From positions 1 to 5,213 of the forward strand of contig JAAYWX010000326.1 of NCBI GenBank assembly GCA_012516225.1: 5,213 nucleotides of DNA, given 5' to 3'. The notes under the pieces are model-generated. The model was given only the letters and a program-made list of their open reading frames with translations. It had not been told where the DNA came from and searched no databases. Of this stretch, positions 1 through 4,780 are shown piece after piece (within the stretch, counting starts at the first letter, position 1; each line of letters begins with the position of its first letter). The translations under genes and the position numbers were made by a program. Source of the stretch: Clostridiales bacterium (GTDB lineage Bacteria > Bacillota > Clostridia > Oscillospirales > Oscillospiraceae).

Positions 1-72
1 CTTATCTCCGTCCACGTCATACCCAGACCCCATGAAGAGGTTGAGTTCATTCTTCCCAAGCTCAGCAAATAA
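1..72 (+). CDS. BMC-H hexameric shell protein, C-terminal end only (EutM/PduA type)
   Basis: Frame 1 is open from the window edge to a TAA at 70-72 and gives 23 residues. They include VHVIPRPHEEVE followed by ILPKL, the C-terminal signature of the single-domain shell proteins PduA, PduJ and EutM, where a V-H-V-I-P-R-P-H segment ends the BMC fold. Proteins of this family form flat hexamers that tile the microcompartment facets and pass small metabolites through a central pore. The pore loop and the N-terminus lie outside the window, so the paralogue (EutM, PduA or PduJ) cannot be named. Its position directly before eutT matches eut-type loci of Firmicutes, where shell genes flank the enzymes. 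The family call is firm; only the exact subtype is open. Confidence 0.87.
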   Translation, partial: LISVHVIPRPHEEVEFILPKLSK

Positions 73-98
73 TCAAGAATATGGAAATTTTATCTTGA
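73..98 (+). other. Small inverted repeat in the BMC-H/eutT gap
   Basis: TCAAGA at 73-78 is perfectly complementary to TCTTGA at 93-98, giving a 6-bp stem with a 14-base A/T-rich loop. The right arm runs into the GAGGGGG ribosome binding site of eutT. There is no GC-rich stem with a T run, so it is not an intrinsic terminator. It might modestly affect eutT translation or mark an mRNA processing point after a highly expressed shell gene, but a stem this short can occur by chance. Confidence 0.25.
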
Positions 99-103
99 GG
101 GGG
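97..103 (+). promoter_or_regulatory. Ribosome binding site of eutT
   Basis: GAGGGGG lies 9 bases before the TTG at 113. It decides the start: no in-frame ATG occurs near the beginning of the reading frame, and the residues directly after the TTG (KVITEAML) are the conserved beginning of the N-terminal module. Confidence 0.75.
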
Positions 104-112
104 TGACGCATT

Positions 113-880
113 TTGAAAGTGATCACCGAAGCAATGCTGCGTGACGAACTGCGCAATTCGGAACCGGAATTCTATTTTGTACCCGAAGGAAAAATCCTTT
201 CTCCGGCGGCCCGCGAGTATCTCCAGCAGAGAAAGATTAAAATTACAAAAGATATGCCGAAATGCGAAAGCGCTGCTCCGGCAAAGGAACCAAAGACGGA
301 AACGCCAGCGGAAACAGGAAACGGAAAATTTGTGGATTATGAAACAGGGGCGTTTTACAACGAAAAGCCTGAGCATATGACGCATTTGTATGGAAACGTT
401 CTGGTTCCGAAAGACCACAAGCGCATACTTTTCCGGGGCAAGCTGGACAGCCTGCAGGCACTGATAGTGCTCGATCAGGCGATATTGAGCGAAAAGGGCA
501 AGAGCAAGAAGCTTATAGAGGATTTGAACGGCATACTGAATATACTCCGGGAGATGATGCGCTGTGACGTACTCGACGAGGAATTCAAAAACGAAACTAT
601 TCTCGGACTGACTCACGCCCAGCTTCGCGAACGCTCACATAACCCCATGAAATTTTACAATATCAGGCAGATGATTCTTCCTGATTACAGTATGGGTACG
701 GAATATGCCATGCTTAACCATATAAGAACAGCCGTCCGAGAAACGGAAGTGGCGGCGGTGGAGGCATTCCGCACCGGATCAAAATATGCCCGGCCCGATA
801 TAATTGAGGAACTTAACAGGCTCTCAAGTGCAATGCACATTATGATGTGTATGTATCTGGCGGGAGAATACAAGGCATAG
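113..880 (+). CDS. eutT: ATP:cob(I)alamin adenosyltransferase, EutT class
   Basis: EutT transfers the 5'-deoxyadenosyl group of ATP to cob(I)alamin, giving the coenzyme B12 needed by ethanolamine ammonia-lyase. The protein has 255 residues from a TTG start. Residues 1-47 form a small module (VITEAMLRDELR ... ILSPAAREYLQQRKIKI). Residues about 50-72 are a Pro/Ala/Glu/Lys-rich linker. From residue 75 on lies the helical adenosyltransferase domain, with MTHLYGN (89-95), KRILFRGKLDSLQAL (103-117), a central helix pair, and a final helix around 228-252. The HX11CCX2C metal motif of Salmonella EutT is absent: the only cysteines are C51, C151 and C246, none adjacent. This agrees with the metal-independent EutT class described from Listeria. 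pduL follows within 9 bases. A PduO- or CobA-type enzyme is excluded by the overall pattern. The family is certain; cofactor behaviour is inferred. Confidence 0.93.
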   Translation: MKVITEAMLRDELRNSEPEFYFVPEGKILSPAAREYLQQRKIKITKDMPKCESAAPAKEPKTETPAETGNGKFVDYETGAFYNEKPEHMTHLYGNVLVPKDHKRILFRGKLDSLQALIVLDQAILSEKGKSKKLIEDLNGILNILREMMRCDVLDEEFKNETILGLTHAQLRERSHNPMKFYNIRQMILPDYSMGTEYAMLNHIRTAVRETEVAAVEAFRTGSKYARPDIIEELNRLSSAMHIMMCMYLAGEYKA

Positions 881-884
881 GTGG
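879..884 (+). promoter_or_regulatory. Ribosome binding site favouring the ATG at 890 for pduL
   Basis: AGGTGG sits 5 bases before the ATG at 890. It overlaps the eutT stop codon (TAG, 878-880), which would couple the two genes. The competing GTG at 881 has only a weak AAGG (872-875) at 5 bases, or a GGGAG (862-866) too far away at 14 bases. Starting at 890 gives MDK as in Salmonella PduL. Confidence 0.5.
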
Positions 885-889
885 ACGAA

Positions 890-1501
890 ATGGACAAAAT
901 AGTTGAATCAGTTCTTGAGACGCTTCTGAAATCCGGATTTATTGTGGTTGAAGTTTCAGCAAGGCACGTCCACCTTTCGGCCGGGGATCTTGAAAGGCTT
1001 TTCGGCAAAGGAACTGTTTTGACGCCAAAGAGGGAGCTGTCCCAGCCGGGGCAATACCTCTCTGAGCAGAGAATAACGGTGATAGGTCCTAAAGGCCGGA
1101 AGGAACGTGTGGCGATACTTGGTCCGGTAAGATCCGCAACGCAGGTGGAGCTTTCCTTGACCGACTGCGCGGAGCTGGGCATAAAAGCCCCTCTGCGTGA
1201 GTCCGGAAAAGTTGAAGGTTCCGGAGCCGTAACTCTTGAGGGACCTGCCGGTTCCCTGCAAATTCCGCAGGGCGCTATAGTGGCGCATAACCATCTTCAT
1301 CTTACGCCGGAAGATGCCGACATGATAGGAGTAACCGACGGGCAGCATGTAAGCGTTGAGGTCGTTACGGAACGCCCGGTGGTTTTCAAAGACGTTATTG
1401 TTCGCGTAAGCGAGAATTTCCGCAGCAGAATGCACATCGACTTTGATGAGGCAAATGCGGCAATGGTAAACGGCTTTACTCTCGGGCGCATTATAAAGTA
1501 A
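890..1501 (+). CDS. pduL: PduL-type phosphate acyltransferase
   Basis: PduL interconverts acyl-CoA and acyl-phosphate in the microcompartment lumen, recycling CoA and feeding ATP synthesis by an acyl kinase. It is unrelated to Pta. From ATG 890 the protein has 203 residues; GTG 881 would add three. Residues 1-17 form an amphipathic helix (I4, V5, V8, L9, L12, L13, F17), the usual encapsulation peptide. Two similar beta-barrel halves follow. Zinc-site motifs are SARHVHLS (H26, H28), AHNHLHLT (H133, H135, H137) and MHIDFDEANA (H182). GPVR carries R81, equivalent to the conserved phosphate-binding arginine. QPGQYLSEQ and PQGAIVAHN also fit the family. Compared with Salmonella, the second motif has Asn in place of Arg before H-x-H. 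Length is normal (about 210), so the enzyme looks intact. In EUT loci this gene is sometimes labelled eutD. Confidence 0.95.
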   Translation: MDKIVESVLETLLKSGFIVVEVSARHVHLSAGDLERLFGKGTVLTPKRELSQPGQYLSEQRITVIGPKGRKERVAILGPVRSATQVELSLTDCAELGIKAPLRESGKVEGSGAVTLEGPAGSLQIPQGAIVAHNHLHLTPEDADMIGVTDGQHVSVEVVTERPVVFKDVIVRVSENFRSRMHIDFDEANAAMVNGFTLGRIIK

Positions 1502-1505
1502 ACAC

Positions 1506-1513
1506 AAGGAGAG
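1506..1513 (+). promoter_or_regulatory. Ribosome binding site of eutJ
   Basis: AAGGAGAG lies in the 21-base gap after pduL. The GTG at 1523 is 9 bases downstream of its end and the adjacent ATG at 1526 is 12 bases away. The GTG spacing is the better one; the choice changes the protein by a single residue. Confidence 0.65.
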
Positions 1514-1522
1514 TGTCGGCCT

Positions 1523-2341
1523 GTGATGGATTTGGAGCGAGTCGAAGCATATATGGCAAAGGTTGAGCAGTCCGAAAAAACCACATATCCTCCTGTCGGA
1601 GAAAAACTTAAAGTGGGATTGGATCTTGGAACAGCCTATATAGTAATCGTGGTGCTGGATGAAGAAAACAATCCGGTTGCCTGTGAAAAACAGGCGGCGG
1701 GGGTTTTGAAGGACGGAGTTGTTGTTGACTATACCGGCGCTTTGCGGATTGTCAGGGAACTGAAGGAAAAGCTAGAGAAAAGAATAGGCAGGGAATTGTC
1801 AGAGTGCGCCATAGCAATGCCGGCAGGCACTGAAAGTTCTGTCCGCACGCACAAATATGTTGCTGAAGGAGCAGGATTTGAGGTGACAAATGTCCTTGAC
1901 GAACCTTCGGCCGCAAACTCGGTTTACCAAATCGAGAATGGTGTGGTTGTGGACATAGGAGGAGGAACTACTGGTCTTGCCGTTATAAAAAATGGCAAAG
2001 TGGTTCAGACTGAAGACCAGCCGACGGGAGGTACTCATCTGTCGCTTGTACTGGCGGGAAACTATAAAATTTCCTTTGACGAGGCAGAAGCGATAAAGCA
2101 GGACTATTCAAGGCCCAGGGAAATTCTCCCGATTGTTAAAGCAGTAATAGAAAAAATGGCCTCTATAATAAACCGGTATGTCGATAAGAGCAGCACCGAC
2201 ACCATATATCTTTGCGGCGGCACCTGCTGTCTGACCGGAATTGAGAAAATCATCGAAAAAGAAACCGGTATAAAGACGATTAAGCCCCAAAATCCGTTTT
2301 TGGTGACGCCTGCCGGAATTGCTATGAACTGCATTATCTGA
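1523..2341 (+). CDS. eutJ: EutJ, actin/Hsp70-fold putative chaperone of the microcompartment
   Basis: EutJ is found in eut and related BMC operons. It is assumed to act as a chaperone or assembly/reactivation ATPase, but its role is not settled. The 272 residues start with a helical segment (1-28) and then show the sugar-kinase/Hsp70/actin signature in order: phosphate-1 loop VGLDLGTAYIVIVVLD (31-46), the VLDEPSAAN connecting segment (124-132), phosphate-2 loop VVVDIGGGTTGLAV (141-154), and the adenosine-binding segment IYLCGGTCCLTGIE (228-241), ending with NPFLVTPAGIA. All nucleotide-binding motifs are intact. At this length it corresponds to the ATPase domain only, without the Hsp70 substrate-binding domain, as in Enterobacteria. 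DnaK, FtsA and MreB are excluded by size and context. EutA, the larger reactivase, is also excluded by length. Confidence 0.93.
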   Translation: MMDLERVEAYMAKVEQSEKTTYPPVGEKLKVGLDLGTAYIVIVVLDEENNPVACEKQAAGVLKDGVVVDYTGALRIVRELKEKLEKRIGRELSECAIAMPAGTESSVRTHKYVAEGAGFEVTNVLDEPSAANSVYQIENGVVVDIGGGTTGLAVIKNGKVVQTEDQPTGGTHLSLVLAGNYKISFDEAEAIKQDYSRPREILPIVKAVIEKMASIINRYVDKSSTDTIYLCGGTCCLTGIEKIIEKETGIKTIKPQNPFLVTPAGIAMNCII

Positions 2342-2346
2342 AAAAG

Positions 2347-2362
2347 CCCTTAGTGAAAGGGG
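2347..2362 (+). other. Short hairpin overlapping the ribosome binding site of the next gene
   Basis: CCCTT (2347-2351) can pair with AAGGG (2357-2361), or with one wobble with AGGGG (2358-2362). The second fold leaves a six-base loop AGTGAA. The right arm is the AAAGGGGG ribosome binding site (2356-2363) of the gene starting at 2371, so the fold would hide it. The stem is only 5 bp and no T run follows, so it is not a terminator. It is a possible translational control element, weakly supported. Confidence 0.3.
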
Positions 2363-2370
2363 GAATATAA

Positions 2371-3075
2371 ATGGAATACAGCGAGTTGGTACAGGAAATC
2401 GCCGCAAGGGTTTCGGCTTATCTTGAAAGCGGGTGTTCCGCCAAAAAGAAGCTGATGATCCTAACTCAGGAGCACGGCGATATATGTCACAAAATTCTGG
2501 AAAGCCCCAAAATCAGGGAACAGTTCCGTACAGAATGCGCTTTGATGGGCAACTATGAAAGTGACTGTTGCGACTGTGCCGGAGTAGTAATGTTTAACCT
2601 TACCAACGAAGCTCTGGCGCGGATTGTATCGGGCGTATGCGGCACTCCGTACACCTCGGCAGCGGCTAAAGCTCTGCTGCTCGGCAAACCTGTTTGGGTG
2701 CCGAAAGAGGAAATCGAGATCCTGCGGTACGAGTGCTCGACGCCCTATGCCAAAATGATGTATGAAAAGCTTGCCCAGCTTGAGAGCATGGGAGTAACCG
2801 TGTGTTCTTATGATGATATCGAGGATGCGGTTATCGGAAACAAATGTGCGGAAACATCCCGCTCTGCCGCTGATTTTGCACCGCACTGCGAAAAAAGTCA
2901 GGATGAGCATGTTAACAAAGACTTTGTCTGCGCAAAGAAAGTTATAACAGAAAAAGATTTGATTAACGCGTATACGGAAGGCGCTAACAGAGTTCTTACG
3001 GGAGAAAAAGCCATAGTTACCGACCTTGCAAAGGAATATGCCCGGGCGCACAGCATTGAGATCGTCAAAGGCTGA
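2371..3075 (+). CDS. Uncharacterised BMC-locus protein ('ethanolamine utilization' hypothetical family), flavoprotein-like with C-terminal EutQ-N-like module
   Basis: I match this 234-residue protein to the conserved hypothetical family annotated only as an ethanolamine utilization protein (TIGR02536 as I recall), found next to eutT, pduL and eutN in Firmicutes. No function is established. Residues 1-21 form an amphipathic helix (L6, V7, I10, V14, L18) resembling an encapsulation peptide. Residues about 26-155 look like an alpha/beta fold: a beta strand KLMILTQEHG, then VVMFNLTNEALARIVSG, SAAAKALLLGKPVWVP, and a final strand MGVTVCSYDD. This recalls flavoprotein-type folds; that is inference. 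It is cysteine-rich (12 Cys, including CCDC at 66-69). Residues about 157-188 are a polar linker, and 189-233 repeat the module seen at the EutT N-terminus. AAAGGGGG 7 bases upstream supports the ATG. It lies between eutJ and eutN in the same operon. Confidence 0.85.
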   Translation: MEYSELVQEIAARVSAYLESGCSAKKKLMILTQEHGDICHKILESPKIREQFRTECALMGNYESDCCDCAGVVMFNLTNEALARIVSGVCGTPYTSAAAKALLLGKPVWVPKEEIEILRYECSTPYAKMMYEKLAQLESMGVTVCSYDDIEDAVIGNKCAETSRSAADFAPHCEKSQDEHVNKDFVCAKKVITEKDLINAYTEGANRVLTGEKAIVTDLAKEYARAHSIEIVKG

Positions 3076-3108
3076 CATAAAAAAGCAGCCTGCCAATTCT
3101 CAGATACT

Positions 3109-3115
3109 GGAGGAG
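3109..3115 (+). promoter_or_regulatory. Ribosome binding site of eutN
   Basis: GGAGGAG sits 5 bases before the ATG at 3121 in a 45-base gap. It is a near-perfect site, suiting a shell protein, and fixes the start. The rest of the gap shows no clear hairpin or promoter. Confidence 0.8.
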
Positions 3116-3120
3116 TAACA

Positions 3121-3402
3121 ATGCGCATAGGAAAAGTAATCGGAAACATATGGGCGACCCGCAAGGACGGGAGGCTGTCGGGACTGAAGCTTCTGATAGT
3201 TCAGCCGATAAACGTTATTACAGACGAGCTTGACAGAACACCGCTGGTTGCGGCGGACGTTATCGGGGCAGGTGTCGGAGAAACAGTTATCTTTGTCAGC
3301 GGAAGTTCCGCGCGCGGGGCAGTAGGAGATATGCAAACTCCGGTTGATGCCACAGTGGTCGGTATTGTTGACGATTTGGAAATCGATAAGACGCTCTTAT
3401 AG
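3121..3402 (+). CDS. eutN: EutN/CcmL-family pentameric shell vertex protein (BMC-P)
   Basis: Proteins of this family form pentamers that close the vertices of the polyhedral shell. The 93 residues match the usual length of 90-100. The sequence opens with MRIGKVIGNIWATRKDGRLS, then LKLLIVQPI, followed by AADVIGAGVGETVIFVSGSSAR (about 45-65) and the strand VDATVVGIVDDLEI near the end. These are the standard OB-fold-like beta-barrel segments: G-x-V-x-G-x-x-x-A-T/S at the start, the D-x-x-G-A-G-x-G-E turn, and G-S-S-A-R. The name EutN is chosen over PduN/CcmL because of the eut-like neighbours; sequence alone does not separate them. pduS begins within 16 bases of its stop. Confidence 0.95.
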   Translation: MRIGKVIGNIWATRKDGRLSGLKLLIVQPINVITDELDRTPLVAADVIGAGVGETVIFVSGSSARGAVGDMQTPVDATVVGIVDDLEIDKTLL

Positions 3403-3405
3403 TAT

Positions 3406-3413
3406 GGCGGTGA
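3406..3413 (+). promoter_or_regulatory. Ribosome binding site deciding the pduS start
   Basis: GGCGGTGA ends 5 bases before the ATG at 3419. An earlier in-frame ATG at 3404, one base after the eutN stop, has no purine-rich site in front of it. Starting at 3419 gives MELTEIIKNAG running straight into the conserved GxGGAGFPTHVK segment, as usual for PduS. ATG 3404 would add five residues by reinitiation and is not excluded. Confidence 0.55.
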
Positions 3414-3418
3414 ACTTT

Positions 3419-4780
3419 ATGGAATTGACTGAAATTATAAAAAATGCCGGTATTGTAGGGGCCGGTGGAGCAGGTTTTCCGACACATGTAAAACTTAATA
3501 CAAAGGCGGAATGCTTCATCGTAAATGCTGCCGAATGTGAACCGCTGATAGAAACGGACAAGTTTCTCTGCAGAACCTTTCCGGATAAAATAGTCGGCGC
3601 CGCTGCCATTGCCGCGGCTCATCTGGGGGCAAAACGTACGGTTATAGCCCTTAAGGGGAAATATCGAGCGGAAATAGATGCGCTCAGGCGTGCTGTGGAA
3701 AACTCGGGGGCAAAAATCGAGCTGTTTGAAATGCCCTCGTTCTATCCGGCGGGAGATGAACAGTCGATGGTTCAAATGGTGACCGGCAGGACCGTTCCGG
3801 AACGCGGAATTCCGATCGAAGTCGGAGCCGTTGTGGATAACGTCGGAACAATGTTCAACTTGTTTGAGGCCGTAAAGGACGGGAAACCTGTCTGCGACAA
3901 GTATCTTTCCGTTGTCGGCGAAGTCAGGGAACCTGTAATGCTCCATGTTCCGATAGGCACCAAAGTGACGGAATGCATAGAAAAGGCCGAACCGAAAATA
4001 AAAGATTATGCTGTTATTATCGGCGGGCCTATGATGGGAAAGATTCTTGCGGATCCGAGGGAAATTTCCGAAAGCGTTGTTACTAAAACGACAGGTAATA
4101 TAATAGTTCTCCATCCTGACCATTATCTTATAAGGCGCAGCGAGGTTTCGATTGAGCGCATTAAGAAACAAGCAAAAAGCGCCTGCATTCAATGCCGTAT
4201 GTGTACGGATCTCTGTCCGCGGTATTTGATAGGGCACAAAATAAGGCCAAATATGATAATGCGAAACCTATGGAGGGAGGATCTTATTACCGACAACGAA
4301 GAATTCGGACAGTATTTTGGAGAAGCGGTAAACTGCTGCGACTGCGGACTGTGTGAGATGTTTTCGTGCCCTATGCATCTTTCCCCAAGAAAAATTAACG
4401 TTTATATGAAGCAAAAACTGAGGGAGCGGGGAATAAAGGTGGAAAAAACACCCGATCCGTCTGCCCTGGATATTATCGAATTGCACAGAGTTCCGACTGA
4501 AAGGCTTGTAACGAGGCTGGGCCTCAGCGACTATTATCCGCTCCATGCCCACGAATGTTTAGAACTTAGTCCGGACGAAGTGTATATACCGTTTTCACAG
4601 CATATAGGAAAGCCTGCCGAACCGTGCAAATCTGCCGGTGAACAGGTTGAAAAAGGCGAACTTTTGGCAGCAGCGGCAGAAGGGGCGCTTTCCGCAAACA
4701 TACACTCGAGCATAAGCGGATTCATTCTGTCCATAGACGGCAAAGGGGCGCAGATTAGAAGAAAGGAGGAAAAAGCATGA
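3419..4780 (+). CDS. pduS: PduS-type flavin/iron-sulfur electron-transfer protein (RnfC-like)
   Basis: PduS is an RnfC-like flavoprotein. In Pdu compartments it is a cobalamin reductase and is proposed to move electrons across the shell together with PduT. The 453 residues contain an N-terminal Rossmann-like flavin/NADH region (GAGGAGFPTHVK, 14-25; VNAAECEP, 35-42), then a soluble-ligand-binding beta-grasp-like region (about 160-215). Two 4Fe-4S sites follow: CIQCRMCTDLCP (C256, C259, C262, C266) and CCDCGLCEMFSCP (C306, C309, C312, C317). A C-terminal barrel-sandwich segment spans about 395-447 (IGKPAEPCKSAGEQVEKGE). There are no membrane segments, so it is soluble, unlike a membrane-attached Rnf complex. 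No other rnf genes are adjacent. All cluster ligands are present. The stop overlaps the pduT start (ATGA), implying translational coupling. Confidence 0.95.
   Translation: MELTEIIKNAGIVGAGGAGFPTHVKLNTKAECFIVNAAECEPLIETDKFLCRTFPDKIVGAAAIAAAHLGAKRTVIALKGKYRAEIDALRRAVENSGAKIELFEMPSFYPAGDEQSMVQMVTGRTVPERGIPIEVGAVVDNVGTMFNLFEAVKDGKPVCDKYLSVVGEVREPVMLHVPIGTKVTECIEKAEPKIKDYAVIIGGPMMGKILADPREISESVVTKTTGNIIVLHPDHYLIRRSEVSIERIKKQAKSACIQCRMCTDLCPRYLIGHKIRPNMIMRNLWREDLITDNEEFGQYFGEAVNCCDCGLCEMFSCPMHLSPRKINVYMKQKLRERGIKVEKTPDPSALDIIELHRVPTERLVTRLGLSDYYPLHAHECLELSPDEVYIPFSQHIGKPAEPCKSAGEQVEKGELLAAAAEGALSANIHSSISGFILSIDGKGAQIRRKEEKA
4762..4769 (+). promoter_or_regulatory. Ribosome binding site of pduT inside the 3' end of pduS
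   Basis: AAAGGAGG sits 7 bases before the ATG at 4777, within the last codons of pduS. It encodes the Lys/Glu-rich tail of that protein (RRKEEKA). Together with the ATGA overlap at 4777-4780 this is a strong translational-coupling arrangement, consistent with matched output of two interacting proteins. Confidence 0.85.

Noticed and set aside
62..616. A 184-codon open frame on the - strand opposite eutT
   Set aside because: It lies opposite a clear adenosyltransferase, has no domain signature, and looks like a complementary-strand artefact.
2461..3096. A 211-codon open frame on the - strand opposite the unknown protein
   Set aside because: The + strand frame matches a BMC-locus family, has a good ribosome binding site and fits the operon; the antisense product is Phe/Cys/Arg-rich without motifs.
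3076..3120. Possible terminator or riboswitch in the longest gap (45 bases)
   Set aside because: No stable GC-rich stem followed by a T run is present, and the gap is far too short for a cobalamin riboswitch; only the eutN ribosome binding site is evident.
3344..3418. Upstream extension of pduS to an in-frame ATG at 3344
   Set aside because: It would overlap eutN by nearly 60 bases, has no ribosome binding site, and adds residues before the conserved PduS start that do not resemble the family.
3296..4237. A 313-codon open frame on the - strand opposite eutN/pduS
   Set aside because: The + strand carries a complete PduS with all cluster motifs. The antisense product has no recognisable motif and a composition typical of a shadow frame, and there is no ribosome binding site.
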